From IMG/VR virus record IMGVR_UViG_3300035698_027903, positions 1-21,492 of that record: DNA of 21,492 nt. One strand, given 5' to 3'. Below the pieces are notes generated by a model. That model saw nothing but the letters and a program-made list of their open reading frames with translations. It was not told the origin of the DNA and did not search any database. Source of the stretch: a virus. The number at the start of each line of letters is the position of its first letter. The stretch's first letter is position 1. Both the position numbers and the translations under genes were made by a program. This document shows positions 7,383 through 15,281 of the stretch, in pieces.

Positions 7383-8097
7383 ATTTCCCTGCAACATACC
7401 TCATTGGATTTAATACCCCTCTTGTTTTTTGAGATCCATTACTATTCATCTGTTGGCCTTGTCCATTTCCCATTGATTGATGTGATTGTTGGATACTGAT
7501 CATCTCTCTTAATGATCTCCTCTCTCCTCCATCTTTTGCTCTTGAATAGGATGCATAAACTAAATTAACAATATTCATCACAAGGGATGCATACTCTTGC
7601 CTTTTCTCCTCTGTGTCCATCCCCATCTCCTCATACTTCATAAAAATAAAATCATTAACTTTCTTACCATAATCTTTCATGATCCGATTAATATCCTCCT
7701 CATCATAATCTCCCAAAATAACATGCCTGTTGATATAATTTTGTAGATCTAACATAACCTTTCTGATCCCCTCCTCATTCAAAGGGTTTAATTCAGGATG
7801 AGGATTTGCTCTCCATATTTTCATACCATTATCCCAAACAACAACATCTCCTTTTAAGATGTGTTCTGTTTGCTCTAAAAGATCATTTAACTCCAATTGG
7901 TATCTTGCAATATCATCCATATTCCTTGATGAGAATGCAGATGTTTGAGAGTTGTTTCTTGGATCATTTCCTTGTGGTGATGCAGATCCTTGCATCTGCT
8001 CTTTTTCAATTTCACCAACTGCTTTTGAAATTTCATCATCAGAATATCCTTGCTTTTTAAGATCAACAACATCCTGTTGAGATAACTTAACTGCCAT
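7375..8097 (-). CDS. Conserved-looking 240-aa soluble protein at the head of the virion operon
   Basis: The N-terminus (QDVVDLKKQGYSDDEISKAV) is a small UBA/CUE-like helical segment with a G-Y-S-D-D-E-I motif. A Gln/Ser-rich linker follows at about residues 33-60, then a helical core (YQLELNDLLEQTEHILKGD, then WDNGMKIWRANPHPELNPLN, then YINRHVILGDYDEEDINRIM) and a disordered Gln/Asn/Gly-rich tail. No membrane segment or catalytic motif is seen. I believe related proteins occur in archaeal proviruses, but I cannot name the family. As the first gene before the membrane proteins it could be a scaffold or matrix protein. GGGGTGAT before the ATG serves as ribosome-binding site. Confidence 0.62.
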   Translation of the reverse strand: MAVKLSQQDVVDLKKQGYSDDEISKAVGEIEKEQMQGSASPQGNDPRNNSQTSAFSSRNMDDIARYQLELNDLLEQTEHILKGDVVVWDNGMKIWRANPHPELNPLNEEGIRKVMLDLQNYINRHVILGDYDEEDINRIMKDYGKKVNDFIFMKYEEMGMDTEEKRQEYASLVMNIVNLVYASYSRAKDGGERRSLREMISIQQSHQSMGNGQGQQMNSNGSQKTRGVLNPMRYVAGKYV

Positions 8098-8110
8098 TGT
8101 ATATCACCCC

Positions 8111-8128
8111 TGTATCCATTGTATCCAT
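8111..8128. repeat. Tandem 9-bp repeat in the leader of the virion operon
   Basis: TGTATCCAT occurs twice head-to-tail (8111-8119 and 8120-8128), between the TATA element and the start codon at 8097. Its position at or just after the expected transcription start makes it a candidate operator. Confidence 0.5.
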
Positions 8129-8141
8129 AACAAGATTATAA

Positions 8142-8153
8142 CATTTAAATATC
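8142..8153 (-). promoter_or_regulatory. TATA promoter of the virion operon
   Basis: On the minus strand the AT-rich element GATATTTAAATG lies about 50 nt upstream of the ATG at 8097. Transcription should start near 8120, leaving a leader of roughly 22 nt that contains GGGGTGAT. Unlike most promoters here, this one gives a leadered message. Confidence 0.6.
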
Positions 8154-8160
8154 TTTGTAA

Positions 8161-11100
8161 TTACCATTTGATTTTTATTGGCCTCCTAACTTCAAGGCCT
8201 GTTTGTACCTTATTGATCTTTGCCATTAACTTTTTAACATTAACACTCTCTGCTGTTAATCCCAAAGATCTTGATGTAAAATCAGGCATGTATGCCTTTT
8301 CAAACTGTGCCATTCCTTTTCCTTTTCCTGATCCTTTTGGTTTCTTTCCATCAAACCACAACACAAAAGGTTTTGGAATGGGAGGTTTTGGAGTTGGAGT
8401 TTTTGGAGGCCTAAATGTTGGAGTATTTATTGTTGGAGAAAAGGTATCAAAATCTAATAATGATTTTAATTGTGTTTTCAAAACTGTATCTGTTTTCAAT
8501 GCAGTATCAATCTTAACATCTGATTTTATAACATAATCTGTTTTCATAAGATTATCAATTTTAAGATTTGATTTAAGTTGTTGTTTTAATGTAAGATCAT
8601 TTTTAACTCCAACCCTTGATCCAACTGCCAAAAGAGATCCAATTTTCATATCTGTTAATAATCCCTCTTTAATTAAGATTGAGTTTTTGATCCCTGCAAT
8701 TCTTAATGTTTGAGGATCAACAACAGTTTTTAATAAATTTTGATGTTGCAATGTTTGGCTTGGAGATAAACCACCAATTGATTGCTCATATTGTCCTGTA
8801 CCCCAATACTTACTTTGTGCCTTTGCACCTGCACCACCTGTTGAGAAATCATCAACCTTATCAATCTTATTCATGATTTGTTTTACTGTGTCGGATGATC
8901 CTGATCCCTCTTTTGTAAATGTAAATGATGGATTGTTTGCCTCTGCACCAAAAGTTTTACTAAAAGGAGTTTTCTTAACATTTGCAGGTTTAACCCAAAC
9001 ATTCTTATTTTTATCAAGATCAATAATCTTTTGATACAATCTTTGATTTGAGGTTTGCAACTTAACTGTGTTTGGAGTATAATCAAAATTAATATTTATG
9101 TTTCCTTTTTGTGTCTTTCCAATTTTAAGTTTTAATGCATTCTCTTTTGAGATTGAAAACATATCCCTGTACAATGCATCTGTTTTGTATGTATTAACTC
9201 CCTTAACATTGCCCAAATATTCATAACCTTTTTGTATATCACTTGCCTTTACAAAGGTTTTACCTGATGTAAATTCCATCTCTTTCCAATTTTTAAATAA
9301 CCCATCCTTTCCAACATAACCTGATCCTCTGATACTATTATATTGTGCATAAGTTTTCCCTGATACTGCATCTTTAACCAATTGCCTCTCAACCCTTGTG
9401 ATGTCTTTAAGAGTTGCACCTCCTCTTGTTTTGATCCCCAAATTACTATCAACATTTATCACAGGCCTCTTTGTTAAATATTCAAAAGATGCAGTTGCTT
9501 TTTGGCCTTGCACATTGATCACTCCTGAATTTAAATAAGTTTCATAAACTCTTGGTGCTTGGTATCTCAACAATGCTTGTGCTTGTGATGTGGAATATTT
9601 ATTAAATTTTAACATCCTTGAAAACATTTTTTGATATGCACTTGGATCTCTTATTGTATAAGATCCCCTGATCCCTGTATAAGTTGTAACCTTGCCCAAC
9701 TGTGCTGTTGGCACTCCTTGATACAGATCTTTAAAGTTTGTACCTAAATACTTATTTGATAAAAATCTCCCTTTGGATGTCCATATTGTCCTTGATCCAT
9801 CAACTCCAATCTGTGAGAGTTTTTGAGTTTCATAAACAACCTTATTGATCACCTTTCCATCTTTTATGATCTTAATGTCCTTTCCAATTGTACCTGTTGA
9901 TTTTAAATTTTGTTTTGGTGCTTTGATTTCAACTGTACCAACTTTCTGTGCTTGGTTTAAATAATTGTAACTCATGTACCCCAATGTACCAAAGGAGATC
10001 CCTGCTGTAACCAATCCTGATCCTGCCTCCAAATAAGTACTTTCAGGATCAAGAAATTTTATTGTACCATAAGTACCCAATCCTGCCAATCCAACTGCTT
10101 GTACTCCTGTTGGGATTGCACCCAAAACTGCTGTACCTGTATAAACTGCACCTGCTGTTACTCCTAAATTTAAAGGAGTTTTAATTGCTGTGATCCCTAA
10201 ATCTGCAATGCCCAATCCAAACTGTGCAACTCCACCCACAATATCTCCCTTTGCCCAATTAACAACTCCATCCTCTTTGATGCTTAATTTTTGTAATTCT
10301 TCATACTCTTTTCCATATTCTTTACCATAATCCTCTTGGATCTTTTTTGCCTCTTTTGATCCTGCAAATTCCTCTGATGCTGTGTCAAAATCTGTTTCAT
10401 TATAAATAAGATCTTTCATATATTTTTGCTCAAATTCTGCTTGATATTTTCCTTGATATTTTGTTTCAAGGTTTTTATCTAATGCCTCAATATTTTCTTT
10501 TCCAATTACCCACTCATCAACAGATGTTTTTGTTTTTCCAACTCCAACTGATGCCTCATCAAAAAAGGCCTCTGGCTTTGTGTCTTTTTTTCCAAAAGAG
10601 ATAATACTTACTTTTGGCATATTTGGTGATCCTGTTAAACTAAAATCCCAATTAACTCTTTCATTTGCCCAATTATAACCTGTCTTAACTCCACCCCAAA
10701 GATCCTTTAAAGGAGTTGATGGATTATTTTTTATTTCAAGATACTTATCATATTTCATTATTTGAGTTGCAGGGAGGATGTTTCCTTGCATATCAAACTG
10801 TGCAGTTTGTTGGCCACCTGTACCATAAGGCAACTCCTTTCCCTCTGTTAAAACTTTAAATTGTGGTGCAGGTTTGCTATTTTTAAAAATTGATTGCATT
10901 GGATCAACAGATTGAAAACCACCACTTTTAAAATCATAAACTGTTGTTGTTGGCTTTGGTGCAGGAGGATTTTTCTTTTGCCATTGATCATAAATATAAT
11001 CAGGAGAATTTACTTTTTGATAATTATCAAAACTCATTGATTGTTGTAATGCACCACTCTCAACTCCAATTGGATCAATGCCTTTAAAAATCAATTTTTC

Positions 11101-12198
11101 ATCAGGATTTTTTGTTTGCCAATCAACCAAAGATGGATTAAGGATCTTTTGTGCTTGTGGAGAGATCTTATCAAATCCAACCTTATCTGCCCATTTAACC
11201 AAACCTTGTTTGTATGCAATATCTTTGTTATAATCCTTAACTGTACTTGCATATTTTGAGTATCCTGCATTTTCTTTTAATCCTAATTTCTTAAATGCCT
11301 CATCAAGATCACCACTTGCTTTTAATTGATTAAATTTATTTATTGCATCATTACTTGCCTCCTCTTTTCTTTGCTCATAGTTTCCAACATCCCATGCATA
11401 ATTTTCAATATCAGAAAAGGCAACATCTTTATTCTGATCCAATTGTTGAGTACCTTTTGATAATCCTGTTTTGTAACCTCTCAACTCTGCAATGTCCTCC
11501 TCATAATCATCCTCATAATCATTTTCTCTCTTATTTATCCAATCCCTGTTTTTTTGATCTGATCTGTACTTGCTTGATTTTTTACTCCACCAATCTTGCA
11601 GATCTTGTTTTTTTTGCTCATACTTTGCTGTCCTCTCTGCAATCTTTTGATCTGCCTCTTTCAATTTATCCTGTACTGTTTGTTTTGTTGTTGCAATGCT
11701 TGTTGCTTTATTTTTTAAAACAACATCAGGAGTATCAAAAAATTGTTTTAGATCAGGAGATAAACCCTCATAAACATCTTTGTAAGAATAATCATCATCT
11801 CCTGTATCCTCCAATGTAAAAGGGATCACTTTTGTTGCTTTTCTTGTTGCAGTTGAATGTACAACAAGATAACCTTTTGATGCATAATAATCTTGGCCTC
11901 TGCCTTTTGAATATTGCCTCATCTCATTCTCTTTTTGTTTTGCACTCATACGATCCCATGATCTTGCAGATATACTCTTTGGCCTGTAAATATTATATGA
12001 TTGATCGTACTCAACTGTTTTATCTTTAAACTTTGTATCTTGGATCTCTTGTGCTTGTTTCTTTAATGCATCAAATCTTTGTTGCTCTAACACTTGCCTT
12101 TTAACTGATTGTTGTTGTGCAACTCTTTGTGTCCTCGTCGGAGATGATTGTTGATTTTCAAGAGATCTTTGTTTGATCTGCTCACCTAACTTTGCCAT
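8161..12198 (-). CDS. Giant 1345-aa multi-domain protein, putative virion or packaging component
   Basis: The first 330 residues are strongly charged, Gln/Lys-rich and helical, likely coiled coil (for example AERTAKYEQKKQDLQDWWSK). A Pro/Asn-rich middle follows. A glycine/alanine-rich hydrophobic block at about 653-750 could hold several membrane or amphipathic helices (GVAQFGLGIADLGIT, AVGLAGLGTYGTI). Then come beta-rich sequence, a short K-x-D repeat region (YVIKSDVKIDTALKTDTVLK), a proline hinge (PPKTPTPKPPIPKP), a glycine/lysine patch and a conserved-looking end with YMPDFTSRSLGL. There is no signal peptide, so it enters the cytoplasm first. I do not recognise the whole protein. Size and layout suggest an internal virion, tape-measure-like or DNA-delivery protein. 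It is leaderless and divergent from the ATPase operon. Confidence 0.6.
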   Translation of the reverse strand: MAKLGEQIKQRSLENQQSSPTRTQRVAQQQSVKRQVLEQQRFDALKKQAQEIQDTKFKDKTVEYDQSYNIYRPKSISARSWDRMSAKQKENEMRQYSKGRGQDYYASKGYLVVHSTATRKATKVIPFTLEDTGDDDYSYKDVYEGLSPDLKQFFDTPDVVLKNKATSIATTKQTVQDKLKEADQKIAERTAKYEQKKQDLQDWWSKKSSKYRSDQKNRDWINKRENDYEDDYEEDIAELRGYKTGLSKGTQQLDQNKDVAFSDIENYAWDVGNYEQRKEEASNDAINKFNQLKASGDLDEAFKKLGLKENAGYSKYASTVKDYNKDIAYKQGLVKWADKVGFDKISPQAQKILNPSLVDWQTKNPDEKLIFKGIDPIGVESGALQQSMSFDNYQKVNSPDYIYDQWQKKNPPAPKPTTTVYDFKSGGFQSVDPMQSIFKNSKPAPQFKVLTEGKELPYGTGGQQTAQFDMQGNILPATQIMKYDKYLEIKNNPSTPLKDLWGGVKTGYNWANERVNWDFSLTGSPNMPKVSIISFGKKDTKPEAFFDEASVGVGKTKTSVDEWVIGKENIEALDKNLETKYQGKYQAEFEQKYMKDLIYNETDFDTASEEFAGSKEAKKIQEDYGKEYGKEYEELQKLSIKEDGVVNWAKGDIVGGVAQFGLGIADLGITAIKTPLNLGVTAGAVYTGTAVLGAIPTGVQAVGLAGLGTYGTIKFLDPESTYLEAGSGLVTAGISFGTLGYMSYNYLNQAQKVGTVEIKAPKQNLKSTGTIGKDIKIIKDGKVINKVVYETQKLSQIGVDGSRTIWTSKGRFLSNKYLGTNFKDLYQGVPTAQLGKVTTYTGIRGSYTIRDPSAYQKMFSRMLKFNKYSTSQAQALLRYQAPRVYETYLNSGVINVQGQKATASFEYLTKRPVINVDSNLGIKTRGGATLKDITRVERQLVKDAVSGKTYAQYNSIRGSGYVGKDGLFKNWKEMEFTSGKTFVKASDIQKGYEYLGNVKGVNTYKTDALYRDMFSISKENALKLKIGKTQKGNININFDYTPNTVKLQTSNQRLYQKIIDLDKNKNVWVKPANVKKTPFSKTFGAEANNPSFTFTKEGSGSSDTVKQIMNKIDKVDDFSTGGAGAKAQSKYWGTGQYEQSIGGLSPSQTLQHQNLLKTVVDPQTLRIAGIKNSILIKEGLLTDMKIGSLLAVGSRVGVKNDLTLKQQLKSNLKIDNLMKTDYVIKSDVKIDTALKTDTVLKTQLKSLLDFDTFSPTINTPTFRPPKTPTPKPPIPKPFVLWFDGKKPKGSGKGKGMAQFEKAYMPDFTSRSLGLTAESVNVKKLMAKINKVQTGLEVRRPIKIKW

Positions 12199-12228
12199 GT
12201 ATAATTGACGTATAAAGATTATATAAAT
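12196..12228 (-). promoter_or_regulatory. Leaderless TATA promoter, copy 2 of a twin pair
   Basis: TTTATATAA on the minus strand lies about 26 nt before the ATG at 12198, and no Shine-Dalgarno site is present. The block is identical to 284-316 except for one base, so the giant protein and the zinc-ribbon/RHH operon probably share control. Confidence 0.8.
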
Positions 12229-12245
12229 TTATGGTTAATGAAAAG

Positions 12246-12269
12246 ATTTAAATATCTTACACACTATTT
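12246..12269 (+). promoter_or_regulatory. Leaderless TATA promoter with TTACACAC element
   Basis: ATTTAAATAT (12246-12255) lies about 25 nt before the ATG at 12276. Between them is ATCTTACACACTATTT (12254-12269), identical to 20574-20589 in the promoter of the RHH operon. It is back-to-back with the 12196-12228 promoter, so a regulator bound here could affect both directions. Confidence 0.75.
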
Positions 12270-12275
12270 TTATAC

Positions 12276-12818
12276 ATGGCTAAACAAGGAGGTGATCAGA
12301 GTTTTGGAGGTGATGTATCAGTTGGATCTGATAGTTGGAATGTTGCACAAGGATATACACAATTAAAGATCTTACAACCACTTTATATGCTTGATCGTTT
12401 TGATACAATTGCACAGTTTGGTACAATGGAAATTGATGAAGATAATTATTATAATGATAACACGATCAAGAAAAGGAGAGTTGAGGCATTGCAAAGGTTT
12501 CATTCAACAATAAAACAGTTACTTGGAAATGTTAAATTTGCAATGAAAAAGGCAGATCATCCTGTTGTTGATAAGTTGATTGAGAGGATTGCAAATACAG
12601 AGGAGTTTTTGAGTACGAGTTTTAAAGTAAAAGAGGATGGTTTCTCACATGAGGAGATCTTTGAAATTAATGAGGATCTTTTCAAAAATATTCTTGATAT
12701 TTTACAGGCAGTAAAAGATGAATTAAACACCCCACTAAACAATGCAGGTTTGATTTTCAGGCCAACAGAGGAGATTGATTTGGATAAGATCATGAATGAT
12801 ATTGTTGAGGGAGGATAA
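12276..12818 (+). CDS. 180-aa protein partnered with the packaging-type ATPase
   Basis: A Gly/Ser-rich N-terminus (MAKQGGDQSFGGDVSVGSDS) precedes a mostly helical body: YTQLKILQPLYMLDRFDTIA, then FGTMEIDEDNYYNDNTIKKR, then RFHSTIKQLLGNVKFAMKKA. The C-terminal part is acidic. No TM segment or catalytic motif is seen. The gene is leaderless, heads the only plus-strand operon and is followed 2 nt later by the P-loop ATPase, which starts at its own GAGGGAGG site. That coupling suggests a partner of the ATPase, such as an adaptor for DNA or for a portal-like complex. I do not recognise a named family. Confidence 0.62.
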   Translation: MAKQGGDQSFGGDVSVGSDSWNVAQGYTQLKILQPLYMLDRFDTIAQFGTMEIDEDNYYNDNTIKKRRVEALQRFHSTIKQLLGNVKFAMKKADHPVVDKLIERIANTEEFLSTSFKVKEDGFSHEEIFEINEDLFKNILDILQAVKDELNTPLNNAGLIFRPTEEIDLDKIMNDIVEGG

Positions 12819-12820
12819 AA

Positions 12821-13750
12821 ATGGCAAGGATGATTATTGCATGGAATATGCAAAAGATGGTTTCTATGATTGCAAGAATTTTAAAAAATCAATTTGATTG
12901 TGTGATTGTTATTGAGGGAAATCGTGGTTTGGGAAAATCAACTTTGGCCATCCATCTTGCAAGAGGAGTTGCAAGAGAATTTAAAAAAATGGGCTTGGAT
13001 AATTATAAATTTAATTGGATGCACAGTTTAATTTATACAAAAAAGCAAACAAAAGAATTTTGGCATAAGTGGAGAATATCAGGGATTGCAGATGAGATGA
13101 TCAATGTTACTTTTAACAGGGATTTTTATAATGAGGATCAAAAGGATATTATTAAGATGATGAATATGAATAGGGATCATTGTAACTTTTTTCAGGCCTG
13201 TGTGCCACAGTTTCAAACCCTTGATAATCAGATCAAAAACTTGGCAAAGATCAGGATCACAGTTGTGAGGAGAGGAGTTGCAATCATCCAAACACCAAAC
13301 AAATCCATTTACTCAAAGGATCGTTGGGATCAGGCAATCAATGAAAAGATTGAGAGATCATGGATTTCAAAGGGAATTAAAAACCCTCACTATGCACGAC
13401 TAACAACATTCAGAGGCATCCTGCGATTTCCAAAGTTGAGGGAGGCATCAGAGATTAAATATCAAAGGGTTAAAGATATTAAAAGGAATGCAGTTGCAAA
13501 GGAGGAGATGGGTATTAATACAGAGGAGGATAAGCAACTTGATCCCATTGCCAATGTTGTAAAACTCCTCAAAGATGGCAAGATCAGAAATGGAGTACAA
13601 TTGGAGGGTTATGCAATAGGACATGGCCTAACATCTCCACAACTACAAAATAAGATCAAGGCAATATTAAGGAAAGATGGAGGAGATCACAGAGTATCAT
13701 CTTACTATTGGGAAAAGAAAGCAAAGAATAAACAGGAGGGATCAATATAA
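12821..13750 (+). CDS. P-loop ATPase of the Zot/virus-packaging type (309 aa)
   Basis: Walker A is GNRGLGKST (Gly33 to Thr41) after a hydrophobic strand (CVIVIE). Walker B is ISGIADEM (Asp91-Glu92). NMNRDHCNFFQACVPQFQTL and LAKIRITVVRRG follow in the places where FtsK/HerA-like, Zot-like and A32-like ATPases carry a conserved R-H/Q motif and the last core strands. The C-terminal third is basic and helical (a possible DNA-binding domain, residues 210-309). It is short for HerA and has no TM helix. The family moves DNA into virions or across membranes, so genome packaging is the likely role here. The start is fixed by GAGGGAGGATAAAA before the ATG. Confidence 0.72.
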   Translation: MARMIIAWNMQKMVSMIARILKNQFDCVIVIEGNRGLGKSTLAIHLARGVAREFKKMGLDNYKFNWMHSLIYTKKQTKEFWHKWRISGIADEMINVTFNRDFYNEDQKDIIKMMNMNRDHCNFFQACVPQFQTLDNQIKNLAKIRITVVRRGVAIIQTPNKSIYSKDRWDQAINEKIERSWISKGIKNPHYARLTTFRGILRFPKLREASEIKYQRVKDIKRNAVAKEEMGINTEEDKQLDPIANVVKLLKDGKIRNGVQLEGYAIGHGLTSPQLQNKIKAILRKDGGDHRVSSYYWEKKAKNKQEGSI

Positions 13751-13754
13751 AATT

Positions 13755-13778
13755 AGTTATTCGGTTAACCGAATAACT
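13755..13778. repeat. Perfect 24-bp palindrome
   Basis: AGTTATTCGG and CCGAATAACT flank a TTAA centre, so the whole 24 bases equal their reverse complement. It contains two CpGs in a CpG-depleted molecule. It lies 5 nt after the ATPase stop and upstream of a tyrosine recombinase. It could be a terminator stem (only a weak T tract follows), a regulator site, or a Xer/attachment-type site. Confidence 0.75.
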
Positions 13779-13853
13779 CTACTTGGCAGACATACCTTAA
13801 CATATTATTAGTATTAAGGATAAGAGATGATAAAATTGAGAGAGGGCTTATTA

Positions 13854-13875
13854 TCCTCTAATATGCATTAGAGGA
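13854..13875. repeat. Inverted repeat just upstream of the recombinase promoter
   Basis: TCCTCTAAT and ATTAGAGGA are perfect 9-bp arms around ATGC. The repeat ends 6 bases before the TATA element of the recombinase gene, overlapping the place where TFB would bind. This suits an operator for a dimeric repressor such as an RHH or winged-helix protein. Confidence 0.65.
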
Positions 13876-13912
13876 CACCCCTTTAAATTTTCCCCATACA
13901 CAAAAATTAAAA

Positions 13913-14770
13913 ATGGAAAACCAAACAACAGGGTACATTGAGTACCTGAAAAAGATAAAAGGATTGAGTGAGAGATCCATATATCATTACCTAACTTATC
14001 ACAGACACTTTATGGATCAAGATCTCACACAAAAGAATATAACCAAATTCATCACATCCAAAAATAACAATAGTGTGTGCAGAGGTTATATGATTTCTTA
14101 CTTGGAGTATCTGAAAAGGGATAAGGAGTTTGAGATCCCAAAGGCCAAAACAGGCACAAAGAAAAGGAGATTAATAAGATCCATATCTCATAAAGAGATG
14201 GAGAAAATTATTACTTATGCATACTCACAAAGGAAAAGAAATGGCCTGATCCTTGATCTTATTTATTATGGTGCATTAAGGAGATTTGAAATAAACACCA
14301 TTAGAGTTAATCAGATAAACTTTGAGAAATGGTTTGAGAATGGATGTGAGGGCTTGTGTGAGATCTCTGTGATTGGAAAAGGAGATAAGGAGAGGATTGT
14401 TTTTATGCATCCTCGTGCAGTTAATTTGATCTTGGAGATCTATCTCAAAAGAGGCCTGATCACTCATTTAATGAATAAGGATGATATTATTGAGAAATTG
14501 AAATCAATGGAGGATCAGTTATTTAATAGAGTTAATGAGAGGATAATTTATAAGATTGCAAGGCAGAGTGCAGAGAGATCAATTGGCAGGGCAATCCGAA
14601 CACATGAGATCAGACATGCAAGGGCAACATACTTGGAGGATCATGGTGCATCTGTGAGGGATATTCAAAAGTATCTTGGACATGGTGATCTTAAAACAAC
14701 AGAGATTTATTTGCATTCTGATGAGGGCAGATCATTGGATCGTATAAAAGAGATTTCAAAAGGTTTATAA
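13913..14770 (+). CDS. Tyrosine recombinase / integrase (285 aa)
   Basis: An N-terminal SAM-like core-binding domain (about residues 1-85; SERSIYHYLTYHRHFM) is followed by a complete catalytic domain. The residues are Arg123 in GALRRFEI, the beta-hairpin Lys156 in GKGDKER, His231 and Arg234 in HEIRHARAT, His257 in YLGHGDLKTTEIYLH and the nucleophile Tyr266. The length is normal for archaeal XerA-like recombinases. The enzyme could integrate the element, resolve multimers, or both. It is not split into N- and C-parts as in SSV-type integrases, so integration would not need to break the gene. It appears leaderless, with TATA about 28 nt upstream and palindromes beyond it. Confidence 0.88.
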   Translation: MENQTTGYIEYLKKIKGLSERSIYHYLTYHRHFMDQDLTQKNITKFITSKNNNSVCRGYMISYLEYLKRDKEFEIPKAKTGTKKRRLIRSISHKEMEKIITYAYSQRKRNGLILDLIYYGALRRFEINTIRVNQINFEKWFENGCEGLCEISVIGKGDKERIVFMHPRAVNLILEIYLKRGLITHLMNKDDIIEKLKSMEDQLFNRVNERIIYKIARQSAERSIGRAIRTHEIRHARATYLEDHGASVRDIQKYLGHGDLKTTEIYLHSDEGRSLDRIKEISKGL

Positions 14771-14807
14771 AACATTTCTGATTAAATTTTAAATCACCTC
14801 TTTTTAC

Positions 14808-14825
14808 CCTAAATATTAATTTAGG
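14808..14825. terminator. Short AT-rich inverted repeat
   Basis: CCTAAAT and ATTTAGG are perfect 7-bp arms around ATTA, preceded by TTTTTAC. It lies about 40 nt after the recombinase stop, so it could end transcription from either side. Confidence 0.4.
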
Positions 14826-14834
14826 TTAAGGCCG

Positions 14835-14893
14835 AAAAGATGATCACATGCCTGTGCCTCACAATATAGGGAGGAGTGTATGTGATCACTTTT
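14835..14893. repeat. Long bulged hairpin, possible terminator, small RNA or attachment site
   Basis: Left arm AAAAG-A-TGATCACAT (14835-14849) pairs with right arm ATGTGATCA-CTTTT (14880-14893): 14 bp with one bulged A. The 30-nt apical part contains GCCTC and GGGAGGAG segments that can pair further. The stem is much longer than the other hairpins here and contains TGATCA palindromes. The T-rich right flank could terminate the recombinase message. Confidence 0.55.
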
Positions 14894-14942
14894 CTTTGCT
14901 CTAATAATAAAAATAAACTTAATAAACTAATGGATACAAGAT

Positions 14943-15281
14943 TTACTCAATCTTTGCAATCCTTAATGTTGGTACATCTTTTTTTGCAGATGGAGAGAAT
15001 GCCATTGATTTTCTAAAAAATACTTTCTTTCCAATAAGATCCTTTGGAGATTTAACTCCTTGATCCTTAACAAAATTTGCATTTGTTACATTTAAAGAAA
15101 TTTTATACTCAATCTCACTCTTTTCCAAAACTAACATTGGCCTTGTGTTTTCTGCATCCAATTCAACTTTTATACAAATAAAAGCATCTGTTTCTGATTT
15201 AACATCATCAACACTTAACCAATTAGATCCCAAAAAACCATCCCAATTATCAAGATTTCCTGTCTTTTCATTTCCTGTCAT
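14943..15281 (-). CDS. OB-fold-like phage-type protein with its own promoter (112 aa)
   Basis: The sequence is soluble and mostly beta: DAFICIKVELDAENTRPMLV, then EYKISLNVTNANFVKDQGVK, then DLIGKKVFFRKSMAFSPSAK, ending in TLRIAKIE. The run of asparagine-helix-'lIGKkV' strand-final strand resembles a family of small phage proteins with an 'N...WIGK.V' pattern, often encoded near recombination or ssDNA-binding functions. I infer an OB-like fold and possible nucleic-acid binding. It starts after AAAGGAGGT with an 11-nt spacer, like the capsid-like gene, so it may be made in quantity. The leader carries repeats that extend into the first codons. Confidence 0.6.
   Translation of the reverse strand: MTGNEKTGNLDNWDGFLGSNWLSVDDVKSETDAFICIKVELDAENTRPMLVLEKSEIEYKISLNVTNANFVKDQGVKSPKDLIGKKVFFRKSMAFSPSAKKDVPTLRIAKIE

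Larger units (their letters stand above)
13751..13912. other. Palindrome-rich intergenic region between ATPase and recombinase
   Basis: This 162-bp gap has no gene but three inverted repeats: a perfect 24-bp palindrome (13755-13778), a weak repeat (CCTTAA 13795-13800 with TTAAGG 13814-13819), and a 9-bp-arm hairpin (13854-13875). TTTAAAT at about 13882-13888 is a TATA element about 28 nt before the recombinase ATG at 13913. The region is a good candidate for recombinase regulation, the recombination site or both. Confidence 0.6.
14771..14942. other. Convergent intergenic region with two inverted repeats
   Basis: The recombinase gene (plus) and the OB-fold-like gene (minus) end towards each other here. 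The 172 bp contain the hairpin 14808-14825 and the larger bulged stem 14835-14893. No gene is seen. Both hairpins have T-rich flanks, so bidirectional termination is the simplest reading; an attachment site next to the recombinase is the alternative. Confidence 0.6.

Noticed and set aside
11343-11819. 158-aa plus-strand open frame inside the giant gene
   Set aside because: It is rich in Leu, His, Pro and Phe, as expected from reading an AT-rich lysine/glutamine-coding gene backwards; it has no start signals.
12821-13750. Replication initiator or AAA+ helicase
   Set aside because: The spacing of motifs after Walker B, the lack of sensor/arginine-finger patterns and the position next to the 180-aa partner fit a Zot/packaging-type ATPase better, though an initiator role is not strictly excluded.
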